DNA of 64,000 nucleotides from Pseudomonas triticifolii (GTDB lineage Bacteria; Pseudomonadota; Gammaproteobacteria; Pseudomonadales; Pseudomonadaceae), in NCBI RefSeq assembly GCF_014358015.1, contig NZ_JACONV010000010.1, positions 1-64,000 on the forward strand. Direction: 5' to 3'. Shown here piece by piece: positions 37,804 through 46,994 of this stretch. Positions within the stretch are counted from its first letter, which is position 1. Each line of letters opens with the position of its first letter. The notes beneath the pieces were generated by a model. That model had not been told where the DNA came from, searched no databases, and saw only the letters and a list, made by a program, of their open reading frames with translations. The translations under genes were made by a program, and so were the position numbers.

Positions 37804-39714
37804 TTAGCCCGACCTCTGATCAGCCACTTGAAGCCTGCGCCTCTCTGCCAGGCGACTGCGGCCATACAGCACCGCAATGGCGGCCAGCGCAATGGCCTGC
37901 GCTGCCAGCGAGTAGGCATCGGCGTGAATACCCAGCCAGTCGAACTCGAAGAACGGCACAGGTCGGGTGCCGAAGATACCGGCTTCCTGCAGCGCCTTGA
38001 CGCCATGACCGGCAAACACCACTGACAACGCACACAACAAGGTCGCGTTGATGCTGAAGAACAGCGCCAGTGGCAGTTTCGCTGAGCCGCGCAGGATGAT
38101 CCACGCCAACCCCACCAGCAATACCAACGCCGTGGCGCCGCCAGCCAGCACCGCGTCATGCCCGGCGGGACCTGCCTGCAGCCACAGGGTTTCGTAGAAC
38201 AGGATGACCTCGAACAGCTCGCGGTAAACCGAAAAGAACGCCAACACCGCGAAGCCGAAACGCCCGCCGCCGCCGACCAGGCTGTTTTTTACGTAATCCT
38301 GCCAGGCTGCGGCATGCCGGCGATCGTGCATCCACACGCCCAGCCAGAGCACCATCACGCTGGCGAACAGCGCGGTCGCGCCTTCAAGCAACTCACGCTG
38401 CGCACCACTTACGTCGATCACATAAGCGGCCACCGCCCAGGTTGCCAGGCCCGCCAACAGCGCCAGGCCCCAGCCAACGTTGACGCTGCGCACCGCAGAC
38501 TGCTGTCCGGTATTGCGCAGAAACGCCAGAATCGCGGCCAGCACCAAAATCGCTTCCAGCCCTTCGCGCAGCAGAATCAGCAGCCCTGAAATGTAGCTCA
38601 GTGACAGACTCAAACCATCGCTGCCCAGCAGGTCAGCCGACTGCTTGAGCTTCGCCTTGGCCGCTTCCAGTTTCTGCGCCGCCTGCGGGACCGGCAATCC
38701 GTCCTGCAGGGACTGCCGGTAGGCCATCAGGCTCTTCTCGGTGTCTTTGCGAACCTGCGCGTCGACGTTATCCAGCGAACTCTCGACGAGTTCGAACCCT
38801 TCCAGATAGGCCGCGACGGACAAGTCATACGCCTGCTCGCGATCACCTGAGCGATAGGCCGCCAGGCTCTTGTCCAGCGTCACGCTGGTGTAGTCGAGCA
38901 ACTGCGCAGGGCCGCGCTGAACCTGTGGGGGCTGAGAACGTTGGGCGCGAAATGTCGCGGCAGCGTCCGGACCATCGGCAGCCAGGATCTCCGCAGGGGT
39001 CTGACGTGCAAGGTCTGCGAGGTTGTAGGTCCTGGCCGGACTGGCGACCGGCTGTGCACTGAAGCTTGCGATATAGGTCGCAATGTCCCAGCGCTGACGA
39101 TCATCAAGCTGGTCGGCGAACCCGGGCATATCAGTCCCGGCGATACCCAGGCCCAGCGCGCTGTAAAGGCCGTAAAGGCTCAGGCGATCCATCCGCGCGG
39201 CGTCGCGCAGGTTGCCCGGCGCAGGCTCCAGACCGATACCGGCCGGGCCGTCACCGAGACCTGTATCGCCGTGACAGACCGAGCAGTGCTGCGCGTACAA
39301 CGGCGCACCTCGGGCAGGGTCAGGCGTGATCGCAGGTGCCTGGCTGACTTCATAAGCCAATGCGAGCTTTGCGCCCAACTGCCGCGCCTGACGAGCCACG
39401 ACCGCAGCGTCCTGTCGCTTGCCGACAGCCGTTTTCAAGTCAGCTGCGCCCTGTTCGAGTTCAGCGCGCTCGGTGCGTTGCGGCAGTGCAATGATCAGGC
39501 TTTGAAGCGCATCGAGCGATTGGACCTGCCCTTGATAGCCTGTGGCATCGATCACTTTGCCGTCTGCCACGGTCGCCGGGTAATCCGCGCTCAGATAGTC
39601 CAGCACATGCAGCGCCTGAGCGGCACCTTCGACGGGATCAGTCAGTACGCCGAAGCTGCACAGCGCCAACATCGGTGCCAGGAGCCGGAGAAGCAAACGA
39701 GAAAGGGGGAGCAT
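37804..39714 (-). CDS. Cytochrome c-FTR1 family iron permease
   Basis: About 636 residues. A signal peptide (RLLLRLLAPMLALCSFGVLT) is followed by a periplasmic region with one haem c site (GAPLYAQHCSVCHGDTGLGD) near residue 150. A helical linker leads to the FTR1 permease with about seven membrane segments and two acidic motifs (REGLEAILVL and YRELFEVILFYETLW). The fused cytochrome may pass electrons during Fe(II) oxidation/Fe(III) uptake, by analogy with FTR1-oxidase systems. Start ATG 39714 or 39747 is undecided. The gap to 40065 carries an imperfect dyad at 39730-39747 and an AT-rich patch at 39780-39810. Confidence 0.88.
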   Translation of the reverse strand: MLPLSRLLLRLLAPMLALCSFGVLTDPVEGAAQALHVLDYLSADYPATVADGKVIDATGYQGQVQSLDALQSLIIALPQRTERAELEQGAADLKTAVGKRQDAAVVARQARQLGAKLALAYEVSQAPAITPDPARGAPLYAQHCSVCHGDTGLGDGPAGIGLEPAPGNLRDAARMDRLSLYGLYSALGLGIAGTDMPGFADQLDDRQRWDIATYIASFSAQPVASPARTYNLADLARQTPAEILAADGPDAAATFRAQRSQPPQVQRGPAQLLDYTSVTLDKSLAAYRSGDREQAYDLSVAAYLEGFELVESSLDNVDAQVRKDTEKSLMAYRQSLQDGLPVPQAAQKLEAAKAKLKQSADLLGSDGLSLSLSYISGLLILLREGLEAILVLAAILAFLRNTGQQSAVRSVNVGWGLALLAGLATWAVAAYVIDVSGAQRELLEGATALFASVMVLWLGVWMHDRRHAAAWQDYVKNSLVGGGGRFGFAVLAFFSVYRELFEVILFYETLWLQAGPAGHDAVLAGGATALVLLVGLAWIILRGSAKLPLALFFSINATLLCALSVVFAGHGVKALQEAGIFGTRPVPFFEFDWLGIHADAYSLAAQAIALAAIAVLYGRSRLAERRRLQVADQRSG

Positions 39715-39915
39715 TGTGAATCTCAATAAGAATGCGATGCGTTGCATTGTTCACTTCAACGAGACGCTACTCAATACTCAGGGCAATTTTTTGTTACATA
39801 ATTTTACGAGGAGGCATGAAGTGCACCGTCGTTCGAATGACGCCTGAAACTGTGCGCCAGGTCTCGACCGGAAGGTAGGAAACATCCAAAACCTGTGTAA
39901 GACATCAAAAAGCCA

Positions 39916-39943
39916 TTGTCATCCCATTCCCTGCGCCTATAAT
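39916..39943 (+). promoter_or_regulatory. Sigma-70 promoter of the lipoprotein operon
   Basis: TTGTCA at 39916-39921 and a perfect TATAAT at 39938-39943, with a 16-nt spacer. Transcription would start near 39950, giving a leader of about 115 nt before the COG3014 gene. Confidence 0.7.
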
Positions 39944-40065
39944 TCCGCGCCCGCAGCGCTGGATCCAGTCAGACATGCGCGGGCTCACCATTCAGGCAGC
40001 CACGCCGCCTGATCAAACGGACTTGAATAGCCGCCCAGGCTATCCCCTTAGGGAATAGAACGCCT

Positions 40066-41463
40066 ATGTCCTCTCGTGCCCTGACCGCGCTTGCGCTGAT
40101 CTCTGCTTTTCAACTGGCGGGCTGCTCTGCATTTCGCAGCTACGACACCGAGTTGAAGGAAACCAATCAGCAACTGGCCAGCGGCAATGTTGATGCCGCC
40201 ATTGGCACCCTTGAAAAGAACAACAAGGGTGAGGACAAAGACCTGCTCTATTACTTCGAGAAAGGCGAGCTGCTGCGTGCCAAGGGCGACTTCGCCGGCA
40301 GTCAGACTGCCTGGCGTGCTGCTGACCTGGTGGTGTTCAAGTGGGAGGAGTCGGTCAAGCTCGACACCGACAAATACCTGGCCCAGTTCGGCAGCTTCCT
40401 GGTGAACGACAAGGTACGTCGCTACGAAGGCTACGATTACGAAAAGGTCATGCTCACCACCCAGATGGCGCTCAACCACCTCGCCCGCAATGACTTCGAC
40501 AGTGCCCGTACCGAAATCAAGAAGACCCACGAGCGTGAAGCCGTTATCGCCGAGCTGCGCGACAAGGAATACCTGAAAAGCGAACAGGAAGCCGAAAACC
40601 GTGGCGTGCGCACCGAATTCAAGGAGCTCAAGGGCTACCCGGTCGCCTCACTGGATGCACCTGAAGTCGTCAGCCTGAAAAACAGCTATCAGAGTGCGTT
40701 CAGCCACTACCTGTCCGGCTTCGTGTACGAAGCGCTCGGCGAGAAAGGCCTGGCAGCGCCCGGCTATAGCAAGGCTGCCGAGCTGCGTCCCAATACGCCG
40801 TTGCTGGAACAGGCGCTGAAAGACCTCGACGCGGCGGCCAGCAAAGACGGCAACAGCGAAGTGCTGATCGTGGTGCAGAGCGGTTTCGCTCCGGCCCGCG
40901 ACTCGGTCCGTATCCCGCTGCCGCTGCCGATCAGCGGCAATCTGGTCATCACGCCGTTGTCTTTCCCGGTCATCAGGCCCGACACCTCCACGCCCGCCTT
41001 CAACCAGATCACTCTGGACGGAAAGCCGCTCAACCTGACACTGCTCAACAGCACCACCGACATGTCCCGCCGCGCATTGCGTGACGACATGCCCGGCATC
41101 ATCCTGCGCACCACGGTCCGCGCCATCACCCGTGGCGTTGCCCAGAAGCAGCTCAACGACGTCAACCCGCTGGCCGGTCTGGCCGTGGGCATTGCCTCGG
41201 CCGTCACCGAAGGTGCCGACACCCGTACCTGGCGCACGCTGCCGGACAACACACTGGTCGCGCGCCTGCGCCTGACCCAGGGCGAGCACCAGATCATTCT
41301 GCCCAACTCGATGGGCGGCTCGCATGTGCGGGTCAGCGTCGATCAGCGCTATCAGGTGATCCCGCTGCGCGCGCTGGGCAGCCAGGTCTATGCAGGCAGT
41401 CTGGCCGCTCACGTCATGTCGACGAACGCGCCGCAAGCTATCGCAACCGCCAAACAACCCTGA
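40066..41463 (+). CDS. COG3014-family lipoprotein
   Basis: 465 residues with a lipoprotein signal (ALTALALISAFQLAGC; lipobox cysteine near residue 20). TPR-like helices follow in the first half (LYYFEKGELLRAKGDFAGSQ, YLSGFVYEALGEKGLAAPGY). The second half is beta-rich with PLPLPISGNLVITPLSFPVI and RLRLTQGEHQIILPNSMGGS. It is first in an operon with YcfL-like, LpoB-like and CsgG-like genes, spaced by 13, 38 and 3 nt. The arrangement suggests a role at the outer membrane/peptidoglycan interface; the function is not known to me. Confidence 0.85.
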   Translation: MSSRALTALALISAFQLAGCSAFRSYDTELKETNQQLASGNVDAAIGTLEKNNKGEDKDLLYYFEKGELLRAKGDFAGSQTAWRAADLVVFKWEESVKLDTDKYLAQFGSFLVNDKVRRYEGYDYEKVMLTTQMALNHLARNDFDSARTEIKKTHEREAVIAELRDKEYLKSEQEAENRGVRTEFKELKGYPVASLDAPEVVSLKNSYQSAFSHYLSGFVYEALGEKGLAAPGYSKAAELRPNTPLLEQALKDLDAAASKDGNSEVLIVVQSGFAPARDSVRIPLPLPISGNLVITPLSFPVIRPDTSTPAFNQITLDGKPLNLTLLNSTTDMSRRALRDDMPGIILRTTVRAITRGVAQKQLNDVNPLAGLAVGIASAVTEGADTRTWRTLPDNTLVARLRLTQGEHQIILPNSMGGSHVRVSVDQRYQVIPLRALGSQVYAGSLAAHVMSTNAPQAIATAKQP

Positions 41464-41476
41464 TCGGAGATTTTCC

Positions 41477-41848
41477 ATGCGTATGAAGATTCTTGGCCTG
41501 CTGGCAGTAGCCTTGCTGGCGGGATGCGCAACACCGCCACCCCCGGCGCCGGGCAGCGCAGCCAGCAAGGTGGTGTCGATGGGCGACACCAAAAACATCG
41601 AAGTCGGTGCCATGCGTGTCGCGCGTGAAAACGGCTTTCTGACCGTCAAGGCGCAGTTGACCAACACCAGCAGCCGCAACCGGATGATGTATTACCGCTT
41701 TGCCTGGCTGGGCAACGATGGCTTTCCGGTTGCCGACGAAGAAAGCTGGAAAAGCATGACCCTGTACGGCTCGCAAAGCACCGTACTGCCAGCCATTGCA
41801 CCGGTTCCGCGTGCGACCGATTTCCGTATCGAGATCAACACGCCTTGA
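41477..41848 (+). CDS. YcfL-like outer-membrane lipoprotein
   Basis: 123 residues. The lipobox LLAVALLAGC ends at about residue 16. The body (GFLTVKAQLTNTSSRNRMMY, then YRFAWLGNDGFPVADEESWK) is a small beta-sandwich of the YcfL type. In E. coli ycfL precedes lpoB, and the same order is seen here, which supports the identity. CGGAG precedes the ATG at 41477. Confidence 0.85.
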   Translation: MRMKILGLLAVALLAGCATPPPPAPGSAASKVVSMGDTKNIEVGAMRVARENGFLTVKAQLTNTSSRNRMMYYRFAWLGNDGFPVADEESWKSMTLYGSQSTVLPAIAPVPRATDFRIEINTP

Positions 41849-41886
41849 TTGGCACATCTTTTCGTCCAGTTCTGGAGAACGCCTCA

Positions 41887-42474
41887 ATGCTTACACGCTT
41901 CTGCTCCATCGCCGCCCTTGCACTGCTGGTCACCGGCTGCGCCAACAATTCGCCTAGCCTGGGCAGCAAGAACATCAGCTACGGCGACACCAAGGCCGTC
42001 GAGACCGTGACCAACGAATTCGGCTCGACCGACCTGCAGATGATTGCCGAAAGCATGACGCGTTCGCTCGCTCAGTCCGGCATCCTGCAAGGCCGTCCGG
42101 TGGTTCAGGTCTATGACGTGAAGAACAAGACCAGCGAATACATCGATACCCGCGAGATCACCACCTCGATCAAAACCCAGCTGATGAAAAGCGGCACCGC
42201 CCGTTTTGCCAGTGACGACAACCAGATGCAGAACCAGGTCGATCAGCTCAAGCTGCAGAACCAGAGCGGTCTGTACAAGAAGACCACCGTCGCCAAGACC
42301 GGCAACATGGTCGCTGCCAAATACCGTCTGGAAGGCTCGATCAGCTCCATCGTCAAGCGCAGCAGCGACTACAAGGACGTCTTCTACAAATTCAGCCTGC
42401 AATTGATCGACGTAGAAAGCGGTCTGGCCGAGTGGATGGACGAGAAAGAAATTCGTAAAACTACGGAGCGTTAA
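41887..42474 (+). CDS. Penicillin-binding protein activator LpoB-like lipoprotein
   Basis: 195 residues. Lipoprotein signal AALALLVTGC, then the LpoB core: STDLQMIAESMTRSLAQSGI, GRPVVQVYDVKNKTSEYIDT and AAKYRLEGSISSIVKRSSDY, followed by SLQLIDVESGLAEW. In E. coli LpoB spans the periplasm to stimulate PBP1b. Here the Pro-rich linker is very short, so partner specificity may differ; P. aeruginosa uses a different activator (LpoP), from family knowledge. Confidence 0.85.
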   Translation: MLTRFCSIAALALLVTGCANNSPSLGSKNISYGDTKAVETVTNEFGSTDLQMIAESMTRSLAQSGILQGRPVVQVYDVKNKTSEYIDTREITTSIKTQLMKSGTARFASDDNQMQNQVDQLKLQNQSGLYKKTTVAKTGNMVAAKYRLEGSISSIVKRSSDYKDVFYKFSLQLIDVESGLAEWMDEKEIRKTTER

Positions 42475-42477
42475 CAG

Positions 42478-43218
42478 ATGCGCGCATGGATTGGCATTAT
42501 CGGCATGGTCTGCGCCTTAGGTGCGCAGGCTGCCCCGAAGATCGCAGTGACAGACATGGCTTTTCAGGAGCGCGTGGAGCAGTACATCCACACCGTTTCG
42601 GCCCGCGCCAACCTGCAGGCCAATCGTTACAGCGCAAGCGGCTCGTCGAGCTATGACGAGTACGAGTCGCGCACCAGCTACATCGAGCAAGGCGAACTGC
42701 GCAAGTTCAGCGGCGACATCAAGGGCGAGATTCTCAAGTCCGGCATGTTCCAGCTGGTGCAGGGCACGCCCTACACCGCCAGTTCGAAAGAAGACGTTTA
42801 CGACGTCATCAAGCGCATCAAGAACGGCAACTTCAAGGGCGCGGACTACGTGCTGTTCGGCACGGTCTCGGATATCGACTTCCAGCAGGACGTCGGCGAG
42901 ATCGCCAACACGGACAGCCATTCGGCGATTCTGGCACTGACACTGGTGGCGGATTTCAGCCTGATCAACACCCGTACCTACGAAGTGACCTCCGCGTTTA
43001 CCGCCATGGGTGAGGGCCAGGACACCAAGCTGGTGAATGGCCGGGACATCAAGGTGTCGCTCAATCGTGGTCGCGTGATTCGCGACGTGTCCAAATCGAT
43101 TGGCGAAGACGTGGCGCGCCAGTTGCGTGAGCAACTGCGCGGCGAGGTGGAATACACCGAGCAACGTCAACCGCAGAACAGCCTGCCCCGAGACGAAGCA
43201 CCGCGCATCCTGCGCTAG
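42478..43218 (+). CDS. CsgG/LpoB-related exported protein
   Basis: 246 residues with a cleavable signal (MRAWIGIIGMVCALGAQA-AP) but no lipobox. The body (KIAVTDMAFQERVEQYIHTV, SYIEQGELRKFSGDIKGEIL, KGADYVLFGTVSDIDFQQDV) resembles the CsgG/LpoB fold. It starts 3 nt after the LpoB-like stop and ends the operon, followed by a GC-rich hairpin. It may be a soluble partner of the LpoB-like lipoprotein, by inference. Confidence 0.78.
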   Translation: MRAWIGIIGMVCALGAQAAPKIAVTDMAFQERVEQYIHTVSARANLQANRYSASGSSSYDEYESRTSYIEQGELRKFSGDIKGEILKSGMFQLVQGTPYTASSKEDVYDVIKRIKNGNFKGADYVLFGTVSDIDFQQDVGEIANTDSHSAILALTLVADFSLINTRTYEVTSAFTAMGEGQDTKLVNGRDIKVSLNRGRVIRDVSKSIGEDVARQLREQLRGEVEYTEQRQPQNSLPRDEAPRILR

Positions 43219-43231
43219 CGACAAGCTGCGT

Positions 43232-43262
43232 TCGCGAGCCGCTCATCACAGGCGGCTCGCGC
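43232..43262. terminator. GC-rich hairpin between convergent genes
   Basis: CGCGAGCCGC/GCGGCTCGCG arms around TCATCACAG, without a T-run. It is probably shared by the LpoB-type operon (+) and the LysE gene (-). Confidence 0.55.
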
Positions 43263-43270
43263 AATGCGGA

Positions 43271-43903
43271 TCAGGCCGTGCCGCGATGCAATGTCGCGAG
43301 AAAACCGGCAGCCCCGACAAACAGACTGGCAAAGGTGCGATTGAGACGACGCTGCTGACGGGGTGTTTTCAACGCACGCAGCACCTTCGACGCAAGCCCC
43401 GTATAGCCCGCCATGACCGTCAGGTCCACGACCACCATGGTGGCGGCGATGATCACGTATTGCATCAGCAACGGCGCAGCAGGGTCGATGAACTGCGGCA
43501 GGATCGCCAGCATGAAGACAAGCGCCTTGGGGTTGCTGATATTGACCAGAAAGCCTCTCAGAATCAGCCTCAATGGACTGCCGACCGGGCGGACAGCCGA
43601 CTCATCGGACAGGTCCATGGGCAGCGCCCGCCACTGCTTGATGCCCAGATAGACCAGATACCCCACGCCGAACCACTTGATCAAGGTGAACGCCAGCTCG
43701 GACGCGGCGAGCACCGCACCCAGCCCGGCTGCGACAATGGCGATCTGCGCCACCAGCGCGATTTGTAAACCGAGCGCATTCCAGTAACCGCGAAGAAAGC
43801 CGTATTGCAGGCCGCACGACATGGAGGCGATAGCGCCTGCACCAGGGGAAAGACTGATAATCCAGCAGGCCGCAAAAAAGCCCAGCCACGTTTCAAGCGC
43901 CAT
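43271..43903 (-). CDS. LysE/RhtB-family amino-acid exporter
   Basis: 210 residues with about six membrane segments. Family features: FFAACWIISLSPGAGAIASM near the N-terminus, FGVGYLVYLGIKQWRAL and GFLVNISNPKALVFMLAILP. Start 43903 has GAGGTG upstream. The family exports amino acids or homoserine lactones; the substrate is not identifiable. Convergent with the lipoprotein operon. Confidence 0.9.
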   Translation of the reverse strand: MALETWLGFFAACWIISLSPGAGAIASMSCGLQYGFLRGYWNALGLQIALVAQIAIVAAGLGAVLAASELAFTLIKWFGVGYLVYLGIKQWRALPMDLSDESAVRPVGSPLRLILRGFLVNISNPKALVFMLAILPQFIDPAAPLLMQYVIIAATMVVVDLTVMAGYTGLASKVLRALKTPRQQRRLNRTFASLFVGAAGFLATLHRGTA

Positions 43904-43970
43904 CACGCACCTCAAGCAAAGTTCAATGCTCGCTAAATTAGTGCGTAACGCGCGCCGTGACTATTGATTT

Positions 43971-44564
43971 CTAATCCTGCTCGTCCTGCGGGGTCGGGAT
44001 GGCGGACTGAGGGTACTGTTCGCTCCCGCGCCAGCGACGCACCGACTTCTGGAAGAACTGGCTATTGGGCACCTGAACCAGTGCACCACCGGCTTCCGGG
44101 GTTTCGATCAGGGTCGTGAACATCAGGTTGATGGCGACCACCCGGCCTTTGACGCCAGGCTTGTCCAGCGTGTCGACCAGCTCGACCAGATCACCGATAC
44201 GGAACGGGCCGATGGTGAAGATCAGAATCGCGCAGAGCAGGTTGGACAGCACACTCCACATGGCGAAAAACGCCACAGCGGCGACGGCTACAAAGCCAGA
44301 CAAGGCCGTCCACAGCACGGTGGCCGACACGCCGAGACGCCCGAGCACAAACACGAACGCACTGCCCATGATCAACCAGCGCAGACCGCCACGTACCGGT
44401 ACCAGAAGCTCGGGCGGCAACGGATAACGCTCGCCCAGGCCGGTCAGAAAACGTCCGACGATCCGCTGCAGCACATAACCTGCCAGGAGAATCAGCAGGA
44501 TTTGCGCACCCAGCAGAATCGGTTCGACCCAATACGCAGAAACAGGCAAACCCAGCATCTCCAT
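43971..44564 (-). CDS. MscS-family mechanosensitive channel, short
   Basis: 197 residues. About three membrane segments (EPILLGAQILLILLAGYVLQ, LRWLIMGSAFVFVLGRLGVS) and the pore helix/beta domain (FFAMWSVLSNLLCAILIFTI, then GPFRIGDLVELV). The C-terminal domain is short, so this is a minimal MscS-like protein. It is coupled to the ABC-F gene by a TGATG overlap. It is predicted to release solutes on hypo-osmotic shock, though such small forms are less studied. Confidence 0.87.
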   Translation of the reverse strand: MEMLGLPVSAYWVEPILLGAQILLILLAGYVLQRIVGRFLTGLGERYPLPPELLVPVRGGLRWLIMGSAFVFVLGRLGVSATVLWTALSGFVAVAAVAFFAMWSVLSNLLCAILIFTIGPFRIGDLVELVDTLDKPGVKGRVVAINLMFTTLIETPEAGGALVQVPNSQFFQKSVRRWRGSEQYPQSAIPTPQDEQD

Positions 44565-46474
44565 CACGACAAGGCTTCCAGCTCGGCCTGCATCGACTCC
44601 AGCAACTCCAGCGCCTGCATCCAGGCGTCTTCCAGCTCGGACTCACGCACCTTCAGCTTCGCCTGTTCGGCCAGCAGGTCGCGCAGTTTGTCCTTGTTGG
44701 CGGCGTCATAGTTGGCGCTGTCGGCCAGTGCCTCTTCGACCTTGGCGAGCTTCTCGTGCAGCGTGCCCAGATCGCGTTCCAGCTTGTCAGCCTCGCGCTT
44801 GTGCGGGGCCAGTTGCTGACGCAGTGCGGCGGCCTGCTGACGCTGGGCTTTCTTGTCCGTCTTGTCGGCGTTGACCGGCGTGTTGCTGACCGGCGCGTTG
44901 CGCAACCTGTAGTCAGCCAGCCAACGCGTGTAGTCGTCCAGATCGCCATCGAACTCCTGAACACGGCCGTCAGCGACCAGCAGGAAATCGTCGGTCGTGC
45001 TTTTGAGCAAGTGCCGATCGTGAGACACCACCAGCACCGCACCGCCGAACTCCTGAAGCGCCATGGTCAGCGCCAGACGCATTTCCAGATCGAGGTGGTT
45101 GGTCGGTTCGTCGAGCAGCAACAGATTGGGTTTTTCCCAAGCGATCAAGGCCAGCGCCAGGCGCGCCTTTTCACCACCGGAGAAATTCAGCACGGGCTCA
45201 TCCAGACGCGCGCCGCGGAAGTCGAAACCGCCCAGAAAGTCTCGCAGGGTCTGCTCGCGCTCGGTCGGCGCCAGACGCTGCAAGTGCAGCAAAGGCGTGG
45301 CCTTGGCGTCCAGCGAATCGAGCTGATGCTGGGCGAAGTAGCCCACGGTCAGGTTCTCGCCGCGCACCAGTCGGCCGCTTTGTGGTTGCAGTTCACCGGC
45401 CAGGTTCTTGATCAGCGTCGATTTGCCTGCGCCGTTAGGCCCCAGCAGACCGATACGCGCTCCCGGCGTCAGTTGCAGTTTGACCTTCTCCAGGACGGTC
45501 TTGTCGCCGTAGCCCAGACGCGCGTCGGACAGGTCCAGCAAAGGGCTGGATATCTTGTCGGATTCGCGGAAAACAAAGTTGAAAGGCGAGTCCACGTGCG
45601 CCGCGGACAGCTCTTCCATGCGCTCCAGCGCCTTGATCCGGCTCTGGGCCTGCCGCGCCTTGGTGGCCTGGGCCTTGAAGCGCGCGATGTATTTTTCCAT
45701 GTGCGCGCGTTGCACCTGCTGCTTCTCGTAGGCCTGTTGCTGCTGGGCCAGACGTTCGGCACGGGCGCGCTCGAAGGCACTGTAGCCACCCCGGTAGAGC
45801 GTGATCTTGCGCTGCTCGACATGGGCGATGTGATCGACCACGGCATCGAGAAAATCCCGGTCGTGGGAAATCAGCAACAAGGTGCCCGGATAGCTTTTCA
45901 GCCAGTCTTCGAGCCACAGGATCGCATCGAGGTCCAGGTGGTTGGTCGGCTCATCGAGCAGCAACAGGTCCGAAGGACACATCAGAGCCTGCGCCAGGTT
46001 CAGGCGCATGCGCCAGCCACCGGAAAAGCTGCCGACCTGACGTTCCATCTGCTCGTTGGTAAAGCCGAGTCCTGCCAGCAGCTTGCGGGCACGTGCATCG
46101 GCGGTATAGCCGTCAGCACTGTCGAGTTCTGCGTGCAGGCGCGCCTGTGCAGCACCGTCCTGCGCCGCTTCTGCTTCGGCCAGCAGGCGCTGAACCTCGC
46201 GCAGACGCACGTCGCCATCGAGCACGTAGTCCACGCCCAGGCGTTCGAGCGTGTCGACCTCCTGACGCATGTGAGCGATGCGCCAGTCAGCAGGCAACAG
46301 ACAGTCACCGGCATCGGGCGTAAGCTCGCCGCGCAACAACGCGAACAGGCTGGATTTTCCGGCACCATTGGCACCGATCAGACCGGCTTTATGGCCGGCG
46401 TGCAGGGTCAGCTCGGCGTCTTCTAGCAGACGTTGCGGACCACGCTGTAAGGTAAGGCTTTGAAGTCGAATCAT
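44564..46474 (-). CDS. ABC-F family ATPase (YheS/Uup type)
   Basis: 636 residues with two ABC domains: Walker A GANGAGKSSLFALLRGE and GPNGAGKSTLIKNLAGE, signatures SGGWRMRLNLAQALM and SGGEKARLALALI, and Walker B LLLLDEPTNHLDLD twice. A long linker (RAHMEKYIARFKAQATKARQ) and a C-terminal coiled coil are present. There are no membrane segments; ABC-F proteins act on the ribosome. Start 46474 (MIRLQSLTLQRGPQRLLEDA) fits the family better than an upstream start. Confidence 0.92.
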   Translation of the reverse strand: MIRLQSLTLQRGPQRLLEDAELTLHAGHKAGLIGANGAGKSSLFALLRGELTPDAGDCLLPADWRIAHMRQEVDTLERLGVDYVLDGDVRLREVQRLLAEAEAAQDGAAQARLHAELDSADGYTADARARKLLAGLGFTNEQMERQVGSFSGGWRMRLNLAQALMCPSDLLLLDEPTNHLDLDAILWLEDWLKSYPGTLLLISHDRDFLDAVVDHIAHVEQRKITLYRGGYSAFERARAERLAQQQQAYEKQQVQRAHMEKYIARFKAQATKARQAQSRIKALERMEELSAAHVDSPFNFVFRESDKISSPLLDLSDARLGYGDKTVLEKVKLQLTPGARIGLLGPNGAGKSTLIKNLAGELQPQSGRLVRGENLTVGYFAQHQLDSLDAKATPLLHLQRLAPTEREQTLRDFLGGFDFRGARLDEPVLNFSGGEKARLALALIAWEKPNLLLLDEPTNHLDLEMRLALTMALQEFGGAVLVVSHDRHLLKSTTDDFLLVADGRVQEFDGDLDDYTRWLADYRLRNAPVSNTPVNADKTDKKAQRQQAAALRQQLAPHKREADKLERDLGTLHEKLAKVEEALADSANYDAANKDKLRDLLAEQAKLKVRESELEDAWMQALELLESMQAELEALS

Positions 46475-46520
46475 AATGGCGGCGGAGTCTACCAGCTTCG
46501 TCCCGAACAGGTAGATCACT

Positions 46521-46994
46521 ATGCCTACAGACCTCTGGAGTTTCACCCTGGATTTTTACGCCCGACCGGGTGTGGAACAGGCATGTCTTGAGCTGCAAGC
46601 CAACGGGGCCAACGTGTGCGCAGTGTTGTGCGGCGTATGGCTGGGGGTGCGTGGCGTTGAATGCACGGCGCAACGATTGATGGAAATCGGACAGTTGGCG
46701 ACGCCCTGGCACGATGAAGTGGTGCGGCCGCTGCGCGAAGTGCGCATGCAATGGCGAGAGGCGGCGCGTCAGGACGCGTCGCTGAGTGCGCTGCGTGCTC
46801 AGGTGAAAGCGCTGGAACTGGAGGCGGAACAGCAATTGCTGAGTCGGCTCGAAACGCGGGTTCAAGCATGGCCATGCCGAGAAAAGCAGGACGTCAGTGC
46901 GTGGCTGAACGGGCTGGTCGATCAGGACGCGAAAAAAAGCCGCGATGCGCTGCAGGTGCTGCGCATCGCGGCCGATGACACCCTCAAGCCTTAG
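46521..46994 (+). CDS. TIGR02444-family protein
   Basis: 157 residues. The N-terminus DLWSFTLDFYARPGVEQACL and VLCGVWLGVRGVECTAQRLM match the small TIGR02444 family of gammaproteobacteria, with a helical C-terminal half. Function unknown. It is divergent from the ABC-F gene (46-nt gap) and its stop overlaps the algP stop by 4 nt (convergent). Confidence 0.82.
   Translation: MPTDLWSFTLDFYARPGVEQACLELQANGANVCAVLCGVWLGVRGVECTAQRLMEIGQLATPWHDEVVRPLREVRMQWREAARQDASLSALRAQVKALELEAEQQLLSRLETRVQAWPCREKQDVSAWLNGLVDQDAKKSRDALQVLRIAADDTLKP

Noticed and set aside
44756-46426. 556-residue plus-strand open frame
   Set aside because: Antisense to the ABC-F ATPase, which has both sets of Walker and signature motifs.
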